Assembly (NCBI RefSeq): GCF_002498065.1
Contig: NZ_DAFZ01000098.1
Coordinates: forward strand, 1,739 to 21,855
DNA from: Methanoculleus sp. UBA208
Lineage (GTDB): Archaea > Halobacteriota > Methanomicrobia > Methanomicrobiales > Methanoculleaceae
DNA: 20,117 nt
Direction: 5' to 3'
Positions 7,585-14,262 of this stretch are shown here, in pieces; position 1 is the stretch's first letter; each line of letters starts with the position of its first letter. Below the pieces are notes generated by a model. The model made no database searches. It was not told the DNA's origin and worked only from the letters and a program-made list of their open reading frames with translations. A program made the translations under genes and the position numbers.

Positions 7585-8373
7585 ATGAACAGCCGAAGAC
7601 CCGGGCGGCCGAAGGCGACCCTGGAGATCGACCTCTACTCGACTCCTGCGGGTGCGCGGGCGGTCGAGAACCCGGTGCGGCGTGCTATCCTCGCGGCCCT
7701 CAGGGAGCGCGAGCACACGTTCGATGAGATCGTCTCTCTTGTGGGCCGGGCGAAGTCGACGGTCTCGGTGCACCTCCAGGAGATGGCGGCGGCGGGCGTG
7801 ATCGGGTCCCGGACAGACCCGGAGGACTCCCGCAAAAAGATATTCTTCGTCACCGGCGACCTCGTCGCGAGCGTCTCGCCGGACAACCGGGTGGCCGATG
7901 CGATAGCCGCCTATGCGGGGGCGTACCAGGCGGGGTCGGGCGACCCCAACGTGTTCTACCGGCTCGTGTTCCGGACGATCCGGGTCTCGCTCATGCAGGA
8001 GGGGATCCTCCTCGACCCGCTCCTCTCCCGGGCCGGGGAGCGGATCGGCGAAGAACTCTACCCGGCGGTTGCCGATCCGGAGACCGGAGCCTTCTGCGCG
8101 AATATCGCCCGGTTCTGGGCGGAGCACCGCCTGGGAAGGGTCGAGATCGCGGAGACGGACCCGCTCGTCCTCCTCGTCTACGACTGCTTCGAGTGCGCCG
8201 ACCTGCCCGTGACCGGGAAACCCGCGTGCGCGTTCGACTCCGGCATCCTCCGGGCACTCTTCTCCCGCCACTACGGCCGGCCGACGGCGGCGGTCGAGAC
8301 CCGGTGTTACTCGATGGGGTTCGACCACTGCCGGTTCGAGATCGCTGTGGAAGGCGGCGGAGAACGGGCGTGA
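7585..8373 (+). CDS. msvR: MsvR-type redox-sensing regulator (ArsR-like HTH + V4R domain)
   Basis: 262-residue transcription regulator. Residues 24-92 form an ArsR-type winged helix (PVRRAILAALREREHTFDEIVSL, then recognition helix AKSTVSVHLQEMAAAGVI). Residues about 105-256 form a V4R (4-vinyl reductase) domain with CFEC (C201, C204), KPAC (C215), ETRCYSMGFDHC (C241, C249), plus C171. In known MsvR proteins such cysteines sense redox state and control DNA binding at the divergent fprA/fpaA promoter, which is the arrangement here. Start choice: ATG 7585 has GGAG 6 nt upstream; ATG 7573 would suit a leaderless transcript from the TATA box at 7546-7553 and adds four residues. The long antisense frame over this gene is a shadow. 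Confidence 0.88.
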   Translation: MNSRRPGRPKATLEIDLYSTPAGARAVENPVRRAILAALREREHTFDEIVSLVGRAKSTVSVHLQEMAAAGVIGSRTDPEDSRKKIFFVTGDLVASVSPDNRVADAIAAYAGAYQAGSGDPNVFYRLVFRTIRVSLMQEGILLDPLLSRAGERIGEELYPAVADPETGAFCANIARFWAEHRLGRVEIAETDPLVLLVYDCFECADLPVTGKPACAFDSGILRALFSRHYGRPTAAVETRCYSMGFDHCRFEIAVEGGGERA

Positions 8374-8431
8374 CAGCGCAGGGGTGCCGGATCTCGGAAT
8401 AACAGGCAAAACCCGAGAAATAAAATCGTCA

Positions 8432-8502
8432 TGCGATAGCCGGGGATCGAACCCGGACTAGAGGCTTGGGAAGCCCCTGTCCTACCATTAGACTACTATC
8501 GC
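8432..8502 (-). tRNA. tRNA-Gly (anticodon CCC)
   Basis: On the minus strand the acceptor arms GCGATAG (8496-8502) and CTATCGC (8433-8439) pair over 7 bp, followed by discriminator A (position 8432). The anticodon stem GGGGC/GCCTC has one G-T pair and encloses TTCCCAA, giving anticodon CCC. The T-arm has GGGTTCGATCCC. No intron and no encoded CCA are seen. Confidence 0.96.
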
Positions 8503-8541
8503 ACCGGTACCGGTACATGTTGGCCCAGGAGAACATAAACA
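8503..8541 (-). promoter_or_regulatory. tRNA-Gly promoter region with a 12-bp palindrome
   Basis: A TGTTTATGTT box (8532-8541, minus strand) is centred about 34 nt before the tRNA, suitable for a start a few bases upstream of the mature 5' end. Directly touching the tRNA is ACCGGTACCGGT (8503-8514), a perfect 12-bp palindrome. Its role is unknown. Confidence 0.45.
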
Positions 8542-8547
8542 TTCGGC

Positions 8548-10809
8548 TCACTCCGTTGCCTTCCGGCAACGCGGCAGGGTGAACGTGACGGCAGCCCCCC
8601 CGCCCGGGCGGCCGGGGATCCGATCGCCCGCACGGACGCTCCCCCCGTAGCGTTCCACAAGCATCCGGACGATGTAGAGGCCGAGGCCCTTACCGCTCTT
8701 CTTCGTCGTGCCACGGTGGTTGCGTTCGAACAGACGCGGCTTGAGGTCGTCGGGAATCCCCGGACCGGTATCGGCAACCGTCACCGACACCGTATCTTCC
8801 TCCTCCCGAACGCCGATAGCGATCTCGACGGCCGGCCCGCCGAACTTGATGGCATTGCCGATCAGGTTTGCAAAGACCTCGCTGACGAGGTCGTCGGCGA
8901 GAACCGTTGCATCCGCTCCGGTGCAGGCAATACGGGCATCCGCGTGGTAACTGCAGATCCCCCGGATCACCGGCTCGAGCCGCACCGGCCGAAGCTCGGC
9001 AGGCCCGGCCTTGAGCCTGCGAAGCGTCAGGACGTTCCGTATGATCTCGCTGCTCTGGTAGACGGCCGCAAGCGACTTCCCGACGAGCGCCCCGTCCGAC
9101 TCGGCAGCGGACTCGAGGTGCATCTGCAGGTAGCCCATCGCGATGGTGTTCGCGTTGTTGATGTCGTGGGTGAGGATATCCATGTAGAGGTTGGCCTCGG
9201 CGGCCGCGGCGTTCGCCTCCTCGAGGTACCGATTGGCGGAGGCGAGTGCCGCTTCCAGATCCTCCTGGAGCATACCCTTCACGACCGCATTGCCGAGCTC
9301 GTTGCCTATGGCAAGAAGGACCGCCCGCTCGCTTCGCGTGATCGTCCCCCTGACCCTGCTCCCGACCCCGATCCATCCCGCCGGGCCGTCGTCGCCGGGG
9401 ATTGGCACCACGGCAAGAACCCGAACCCTGGAGCCGGGATACCTCGTTGAGAAGTCCTCGATGCACTGCATCGCGCCGGCCTGGAGAATCTCCTGGTAGA
9501 GGGGATCCTCCCGGCGCACCACCGGCGGCAGGACCTCGCCCACCCCCTCCTGGGCACGGAGAACCGCCGCATCGTCCCGGGGGCGCATCAGGTAAACCGC
9601 CCCGTGGTCGAACCCGAGCAGGGTGAGAATCTTTGCGAGCGAGACCCGGCAGAGGTCTTCCAGCCCGTGGGCTGCAGCCGCGGCAGCGACGACCTCGTTG
9701 ACGACCGAGAGGCGCATGTTCTCTTCCCGAATCGCCTCTTCCGCCCGATGCCGTTCTGTGACGTCCCGGAGCGAGACGACCAGCCGTCCCGGGGCGGCTC
9801 CGTCCTGTGCGAAGCGGGTGATCGTAATCTCCGCGGGCCATTCGGTGCCGTCGAGCCTGCACAACGTGCACTCTCCCGAAGCAGGCGCCTCCCCGGAGAG
9901 GGCCTGTTCCCGGTAGGCCCGGACGACCTCCCGATCCCTCCCGGCAACCAGATCGTACGGGTTCCGCCCGACCAGATCCTCCCGCCCGGCCCCTCCGAAG
10001 AGCCGGATCGCGGCCGCATTCGCCTCCACGACCTCCCTGCCCGAATCGGTCAGGAGGAACCCGACATCGGTGGTGTCGAGGATGACCCGGAGTGTCTCCT
10101 CCGAACGACGGAGCCGGCTCTCCATCCGCTTCAGTTCCGCCGTTCCGGTGACCACCACGCAGCCCTCCTGCCGGCCGGGGAGAAGGCCTGCCGAGAGGAG
10201 CACCGGGCAGGACGTCCCGTCCCGGCCGGCGAGGCTGCAGTCCAGGCCTTCAATTCTGCCCTCCTCGAGGGCTCCGGCGAGCCCGGGATACCCGGGCCAG
10301 ATCGCGGGCACCTCCAGGGACGGGACATCGTCGTCCGGATATCCGAGCATTGCAGAGCACTCCCGGTTCATCTCCGCGATCTTCCCGGTTTTGGGCGAGA
10401 AGAGAAAGATTCCCGCCCCGGACGTCTCGAAGATCCCCCGGTACCGGCTCTCCCGTGCCTGCAGGCGACCGGAGAGGTTCGATACGACGACGGCGACGAC
10501 GAAGAACATTGCGATGCGGAGCAGGGCGTTTGCAATCTCTACCCCGTCGCCCGGGGAGAAGTATAGCACCTCTGCAAAGTAGCCGGCGGCAAGCGCACCG
10601 GCAAACGCAACGCCCCGCTCCGGGTACCGGTAGGCCGCAAGGACGATCGGGATGTAGAAGAGATGGGAGAAGACGATGAAAATTCCGGTGGAGAGGCAGT
10701 ACGTCGTGGCACCGAAGGCGATCAGGACGGAAGCAGCGATGCTAACGTTGAGAAGGCTCTCCTTTGTGAACCCGTCGGAGAAATGGTGTTCCGGGTGCCC
10801 TTCCTTCAC
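8548..10809 (-). CDS. Membrane-anchored PAS-PAS-GAF sensor histidine kinase
   Basis: 753-residue sensor kinase. Residues about 20-112 hold three to four hydrophobic helices forming a membrane anchor or sensor. PAS domains follow at about 121-228 and 238-356 (ending RDVTERHRAEEAI), then a GAF domain at about 370-512. A helix (515-542) leads to the H-box TLTHDINNANTIAMGYLQM-like segment with phospho-acceptor H548. The ATPase domain shows the N-box NLIGNAIKFG (648-657), the G1 box DTGPGIP (680-686) and the G2 box GKGLGLYIV (706-714). The HDINN variant is common in archaeal kinases. The start codon is GTG; TTTATTA (10833-10839) is centred 27 nt upstream, which fits a leaderless transcript. No response regulator gene lies nearby, so its partner is unknown. 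Confidence 0.92.
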   Translation of the reverse strand: MKEGHPEHHFSDGFTKESLLNVSIAASVLIAFGATTYCLSTGIFIVFSHLFYIPIVLAAYRYPERGVAFAGALAAGYFAEVLYFSPGDGVEIANALLRIAMFFVVAVVVSNLSGRLQARESRYRGIFETSGAGIFLFSPKTGKIAEMNRECSAMLGYPDDDVPSLEVPAIWPGYPGLAGALEEGRIEGLDCSLAGRDGTSCPVLLSAGLLPGRQEGCVVVTGTAELKRMESRLRRSEETLRVILDTTDVGFLLTDSGREVVEANAAAIRLFGGAGREDLVGRNPYDLVAGRDREVVRAYREQALSGEAPASGECTLCRLDGTEWPAEITITRFAQDGAAPGRLVVSLRDVTERHRAEEAIREENMRLSVVNEVVAAAAAAHGLEDLCRVSLAKILTLLGFDHGAVYLMRPRDDAAVLRAQEGVGEVLPPVVRREDPLYQEILQAGAMQCIEDFSTRYPGSRVRVLAVVPIPGDDGPAGWIGVGSRVRGTITRSERAVLLAIGNELGNAVVKGMLQEDLEAALASANRYLEEANAAAAEANLYMDILTHDINNANTIAMGYLQMHLESAAESDGALVGKSLAAVYQSSEIIRNVLTLRRLKAGPAELRPVRLEPVIRGICSYHADARIACTGADATVLADDLVSEVFANLIGNAIKFGGPAVEIAIGVREEEDTVSVTVADTGPGIPDDLKPRLFERNHRGTTKKSGKGLGLYIVRMLVERYGGSVRAGDRIPGRPGGGAAVTFTLPRCRKATE

Positions 10810-10832
10810 GCAACAGAGGTCGCTTTAACCCG

Positions 10833-10839
10833 TAATAAA
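10833..10839 (-). promoter_or_regulatory. TATA box of the histidine kinase gene
   Basis: TTTATTA on the minus strand, centred 27 nt before the GTG start codon. The usual archaeal TATA-to-start distance would put the first transcribed base at or beside the G of GTG, so the mRNA is predicted to be leaderless. No ribosome site is seen before the GTG, in agreement. Confidence 0.55.
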
Positions 10840-10909
10840 CCCCCACGAATCGCTTTCCGCCCCGGAACCGGGCACACCTCCGATACCCTTAAGACGCCTC
10901 CCGGAGAAT

Positions 10910-10942
10910 ATGATGCAGCACAATATGTGCTGGCTATGGTAA
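10910..10942 (+). other. Possible 10-codon leader ORF with hairpins ahead of rps15
   Basis: An ATG at 10910 opens a 10-residue frame reading MMQHNMCWLW, with GGAG just upstream (10903-10906). CAGCACA/TGTGCTG (10916-10932) is a perfect 7-bp hairpin inside the frame, and GTGCT/AGCAC forms a second one shortly after the stop. Two of ten codons are Trp. It may be a leader peptide, part of a small RNA, or chance. The rest of the 245-bp gap 10810-11054 holds the kinase promoter on the left and the rps15 leader on the right. Confidence 0.25.
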
Positions 10943-11054
10943 GTCCGACGTGCTCCCGGAAGCACTGCCCGTAAGGGGCTCGGGATTACAGAGATTAGTC
11001 AGTAAAAGGACTCTTTTCTGGACTTAGCATAGTATATCTAACGGAGGTGCATGA

Positions 11055-11513
11055 ATGGCAAGAATGTACGCTCGGCGCCGCGGAACCAGCAGTTCCGTCC
11101 GACCCTACCGGAAGGAAGCGCCCGAGTGGTCCAACACGGACACAGCTGAGATCGAGAAGATCATCGTCGAGCTCCGCAAAGACGGCATGTCGACCAGCCA
11201 GATCGGCCTTGCGCTGCGTGACAGGTACGCCGTCCCCGACGTCAAGCTCGCCACCGGCAAGCGCGTGAACGAAATCCTCCGCGAGAAGGGCCTTGAATCG
11301 GAGATCCCCGAGGATCTCCGGAACCTGATGCAGAAGGCACTCGGGATAAGGAAGCACCTTGCGGAGAACAAGAAGGACGTGCACAACGTCCGGCAGCTGC
11401 AGATTGCCGAGTCCAAGGTGCGCAGACTGGTCAAGTACTACGTCAGGTCCGGACGGATGCCGAAAGGCTGGACCTACAAACCGGAGACCGCGGAGATCCT
11501 GCTCACCCGCTGA
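11055..11513 (+). CDS. rps15: Small ribosomal subunit protein uS15 (archaeal S15P)
   Basis: 152-residue protein of the long archaeal/eukaryotic S15 type (eukaryotic S13). The N-terminal MARMYARRRGTSSSVRP (1-17) and the PEW segment are typical of the archaeal extension. The core contains LRKDGMSTSQIGLALRDRYAVP and, further on, KKDVHNVRQLQ and the C-terminal PKGWTYKPETA. It binds 16S rRNA in the 30S platform. GGAGGTG (11043-11049) is an excellent ribosome site 5 nt before the ATG at 11055; an out-of-frame ATG at 11051 is ignored. AGTATATC (11031-11038) is too close to be the TATA box unless the start differs; an AGTAAAAG box near 11001-11008 fits better. It heads an operon with the DHH gene 6 nt downstream. 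Confidence 0.97.
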   Translation: MARMYARRRGTSSSVRPYRKEAPEWSNTDTAEIEKIIVELRKDGMSTSQIGLALRDRYAVPDVKLATGKRVNEILREKGLESEIPEDLRNLMQKALGIRKHLAENKKDVHNVRQLQIAESKVRRLVKYYVRSGRMPKGWTYKPETAEILLTR

Positions 11514-11519
11514 TGATCC

Positions 11520-12737
11520 ATGTCGCTTGACGCCGCTGCTGCAGGTCTCGCCGACCACCTGCTCAAGCAGGAGTTCGTGGAGGTGCTGGCGCACCACGAT
11601 GCGGACGGTATAGCCGCCGCATCCATCCTCTGCCACGCCATGTTCCGCAAGGGCGGACGGTTCCGGCTGAGGATCCGCCCGGGCATCACCACGGCCGACC
11701 TCCCCGGCGACGGCAGCGTGCTTCTCTGCGACTTCGGATCGGCACTCACGGACCTCCCCGGCGACGTAATGGTGGTGGACCACCACCTGCCCCATTTCGA
11801 GGGCGACTACCACGTCAACCCGCACCTCGCCGGGATCGACGGCGACCGGAACCTCTCGGCGGCCGGCGCGGCCTACCTCGTCGCCCAGCGCATGGGAGAC
11901 AACCGGGATCTCGCGGGGCTCGCGCTCCTCGGGACCATCGGGGACGGTCAGGTCATCGAGGGGCCGAACCGGGAGATCGCGAGCGATGGCATCGCGAACG
12001 GATTCATCGCACCCCGCCGCGGCCTCCGCCTCCCGGGGAGAGGTCTCGTCGAGCAGCTCGCGCTCGCCGTCAACCCCTACCTCCCCGGGTTCTCGGGCGA
12101 TCCCGAGACCGCCCGGGCACTGGTCGCCGAGGTCACCGACGAGGACGACGTGGACGTCGAGTCCCTCCTCTCCCGGATCGTCCTTACGGCCGCCCCGAAC
12201 GCATCAGTCTCCGCCATGTGCGGGATCTGGGGCACCACCTACAGCCTCGGCCGGGAGGTGATCGACGAGGCCCTGAATCTCGCCGCCGTCGTCGACGCCT
12301 GCGGCAAGGCAGGCAACGGCGACATCGGCGCATCGCTCTGCCTCCGCTCGAGCCACGCGCTCCAGGAAGCCTGGGAGATCACCGCCCGCTACCGGCAGGC
12401 GGTCGTCGCCGGCATCCGCGGGGCGCGCCGTCTCGACGAGCGCGTCGCCCTCTTTGCGGTGGACGACGGAGGGGTGGCAAGCGACGTCGCGGACGCGCTC
12501 GCAAACGACTTCGTCCAGAACGGCCCCGTCTTCGTCATCGGAGAGAGCGGGGGCCGTTACGCCGTATCGGCACGCTGCCCGCCGGGCATCGACCTCGACC
12601 TCGAGGCGCTGATGCGGAGGCTCGCGGAGGCGTGCGGCGGCCAGGGCGGCGGACACCGCCGGAGGGCCGGCGCCCGGATCGGCGCCGACCAGGCGGACCG
12701 GTTCAGGCAGGAACTCCTGGAGGCGATTCCCGCATGA
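11520..12737 (+). CDS. DHH/DHHA1 phosphoesterase (archaeal RecJ-like)
   Basis: 405-residue cytoplasmic protein of the DHH superfamily. Visible metal-binding motifs are HHDADG (25-30), CDFGS (70-74, D71), VDHH (86-89) and a conserved GTIGDGQ (around 138-144). The C-terminal DHHA1 domain ends with GGQGGGHRRRAGARI (about 369-383), the substrate-binding glycine/histidine motif. Archaeal members act as single-strand nucleases, some in the replisome with GINS, others on RNA or oligonucleotides; which applies here cannot be told. The gene lies between rps15 and pcc1, an order I recall from many euryarchaea. The start is 6 nt after the rps15 stop and the stop overlaps pcc1 by 4 nt (ATGA). Confidence 0.92.
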   Translation: MSLDAAAAGLADHLLKQEFVEVLAHHDADGIAAASILCHAMFRKGGRFRLRIRPGITTADLPGDGSVLLCDFGSALTDLPGDVMVVDHHLPHFEGDYHVNPHLAGIDGDRNLSAAGAAYLVAQRMGDNRDLAGLALLGTIGDGQVIEGPNREIASDGIANGFIAPRRGLRLPGRGLVEQLALAVNPYLPGFSGDPETARALVAEVTDEDDVDVESLLSRIVLTAAPNASVSAMCGIWGTTYSLGREVIDEALNLAAVVDACGKAGNGDIGASLCLRSSHALQEAWEITARYRQAVVAGIRGARRLDERVALFAVDDGGVASDVADALANDFVQNGPVFVIGESGGRYAVSARCPPGIDLDLEALMRRLAEACGGQGGGHRRRAGARIGADQADRFRQELLEAIPA

Positions 12738-13021
12738 TGCGGATCGAGGGCACCATCGAGACGCCGCACAGCCTTCCCGAATGTGTGGCGGCGGCACTCG
12801 AGCCCGACAACCTCACCCTGATCAGGACATCCCCGATCGGGGGAGGGGTGCGGGCCGAGATCGACGGGACAAGGCTCCGGTCGATCATCGCTTCGGTGGA
12901 CGACTACCTCATGAACCTGGCGATAGCGGAGGACGTATGCACCTCCGCCTCACGGCGGCGGCAGAGCGGATCGGAGAAGTCCGGAGTGGAATCAGGATCT
13001 AATGGGCTGAAAAATCGATAA
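12734..13021 (+). CDS. pcc1: KEOPS complex subunit Pcc1
   Basis: 95-residue protein. Residues 1-68 match the small Pcc1 fold: strand MRIEGTIET, helix SLPECVAAALEPDN, strand LTLIRTSPIGGGVRAEIDG, then helix LRSIIASVDDYLMNLAIAED. Pcc1 is the dimerizing core of KEOPS, which transfers threonylcarbamoyl to tRNA A37 (t6A). The family is usually about 80 residues. The last 27 residues (CTSASRRRQSGSEKSG and on) look like a serine/arginine-rich, unstructured tail. A second frame from ATG 12937 runs 21 codons over this tail. The ATG at 12734 overlaps the DHH stop (ATGA); ATG 12737 is equally possible. It lies 21 nt upstream of rps3ae. Confidence 0.85.
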   Translation: MMRIEGTIETPHSLPECVAAALEPDNLTLIRTSPIGGGVRAEIDGTRLRSIIASVDDYLMNLAIAEDVCTSASRRRQSGSEKSGVESGSNGLKNR

Positions 13022-13042
13022 TAACGGAAAAGAAGTGATACC

Positions 13043-13636
13043 ATGGCAAGGAAGAAACAGGTTGGAAGAAGGCTGGAAGGCTGGAAGGCCAAGAAGTGGT
13101 ACCGTGTTTACGTACCCGACGCCTTCGGCAAAGCCGAGATCGGCGACGCCATCTCGGCCGACCCCGAGAACATGGTCGGCCGCATCATGACCGCAACGCT
13201 CGGCGAAGTTGTGCAGGACTACTCGAAGTCCCACATCAAGATGAGATTCAAGATCAACAACGTGGCCGGCGACGCCGCGTACACCGAGTTCGTCGGGCAC
13301 GAAGTGACCCGGGACTACCTCCGGTCGATGGTCAAGCGGCGGGCATCCCGCATCGACACCATCCACCCGATCGTCAGCAAGGATAAGAAACTCCTCCGGG
13401 TGACGGTCGTCTGCCTCACCCTATCGAGGGCCGACCAGAGTCAGGTCCACGCCGTACGGCAGGCGATCTCGCAGGCCCTCTCCGCCCGGGCGGCGGAGAG
13501 CGACTTTGAGACCCTGGTCAAGGATATCGTCTCCGGCGACATGGCCCGGGACGTCTTCAAGGTCGTAAAGACGATCTACCCGATCCGCCGGGTCGAGATC
13601 ACCAAGTCCAAACTGGAGCAGGTCGCGGCCGTATAA
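13043..13636 (+). CDS. rps3ae: Small ribosomal subunit protein eS1 (S3Ae)
   Basis: 197-residue archaeal S3Ae. Visible are the basic start MARKKQVGRRLEGWKAKKWY, the FGKAEIGDAISADPENMVGR segment, the central KSHIKMRFKINNVAGDAAYTEFVGHEVTRDYLRSMVKRRASRID block and the C-terminal IYPIRRVEITKSKLE. It sits in the 30S platform near the mRNA exit and is found only in archaea and eukaryotes. AAGTGAT, a partial ribosome site, is 4 nt before the ATG. It is the last gene of the rps15 operon; a TATA box 20 nt after its stop begins the next unit. Confidence 0.97.
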   Translation: MARKKQVGRRLEGWKAKKWYRVYVPDAFGKAEIGDAISADPENMVGRIMTATLGEVVQDYSKSHIKMRFKINNVAGDAAYTEFVGHEVTRDYLRSMVKRRASRIDTIHPIVSKDKKLLRVTVVCLTLSRADQSQVHAVRQAISQALSARAAESDFETLVKDIVSGDMARDVFKVVKTIYPIRRVEITKSKLEQVAAV

Positions 13637-13655
13637 GGCCGGCTGCCCACCCCAC

Positions 13656-13703
13656 TTTTATAATCATCCTGTCTTCGCCGTTCCCTCGATCCCGGTGACC
13701 GGG
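13656..13703 (+). promoter_or_regulatory. TATA box and leader hairpin of the unknown 171-residue gene
   Basis: TTTTATAAT (13656-13664) is a strong TATA box; transcription would start near 13686, giving a leader of about 34 nt. CCCGGT-G-ACCGGG (13691-13703) is a perfect 6-bp inverted repeat with a single central base, which therefore fits DNA-binding protein sites better than an RNA hairpin. It would lie at about +5 to +17. Confidence 0.6.
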
Positions 13704-13719
13704 ACAAGACGAAGGATAT

Positions 13720-14235
13720 ATGCCCTATGACCGGATATACCTCCGCCGGAGTGGCAACGAGGTGATCATGGTGACGGCCCAGGGGCAGTATGCAGGTACG
13801 CGGCGGGCAGACCGGGTTCTGCTCAGCGAACGGCCTTTTGACGAACAGCAGGCGATAGCGAGGGAAATCGTCAGGAGAATGCTCGTCGAGTTCCACCGCG
13901 AGTGGACCGACCTGCAGGGCAGGGAGAGCGGCAAGGCCCTGATTCTCGCCTCAAACGCGCTGCTCGAGCGGTATTCGCACCAGCTCTACGACGTCATATG
14001 CGGGATGGAGTCGATCCTCGGCGAAGACCTCGCCGTGGAGATCCGGTGCCTCACGGCCGATATGATCAAGACGACCAATATCCTCATCATGCTCGGCTGC
14101 GGGGAGGAGTGCCGCGCCGAAAGCGACGCCCTCGCGAAGGAGGCGCTCCGCCAGGTCGAACAGTGCCTGACGCTCGTCCAGAAGGGAGGAGGCGGCCTGT
14201 CAACCAGGGTATTCGTCGTCCACCGGGAAGAGTAA
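13720..14235 (+). CDS. Unrecognised 171-residue protein
   Basis: I do not recognise this family. The protein appears soluble. Residues 1-35 look like a beta-rich start (DRIYLRRSGNEVIMVTAQGQY). Residues 40-150 are mostly helical with heptad-like spacing (IAREIVRRMLVEFHREW; LLERYSHQLYDVICGMESIL). The C-terminus ends in a strand-like STRVFVVHREE after a GGGG linker. Four cysteines (C94, C110, C127, C131) include the pair CGEEC. AAGGA lies just before the ATG. Codon use looks like its neighbours, and its strong promoter suggests real expression. It lies 27 nt upstream of apgM, so the two may be cotranscribed. Confidence 0.78.
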   Translation: MPYDRIYLRRSGNEVIMVTAQGQYAGTRRADRVLLSERPFDEQQAIAREIVRRMLVEFHREWTDLQGRESGKALILASNALLERYSHQLYDVICGMESILGEDLAVEIRCLTADMIKTTNILIMLGCGEECRAESDALAKEALRQVEQCLTLVQKGGGGLSTRVFVVHREE

Positions 14236-14262
14236 TCAGGTTCTGGATCGCACCTGTTCTCG

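Noticed and set aside
7255..8409. A 384-codon minus-strand frame covering msvR and the operator
   Set aside because: It would run through the shared promoter and the start of fprA, and its Arg/Asp/Glu-rich translation has no fold. Shadow frame.
8690..9871. A second long minus-strand frame within the histidine kinase
   Set aside because: Same strand, other frame, with Gly/Arg/Pro-rich translation; the kinase domains in the main frame are unambiguous.
10995..11825. A 276-codon minus-strand frame across rps15 and the DHH gene
   Set aside because: It is antisense to two confidently identified genes and crosses their boundary; composition is that of a shadow.
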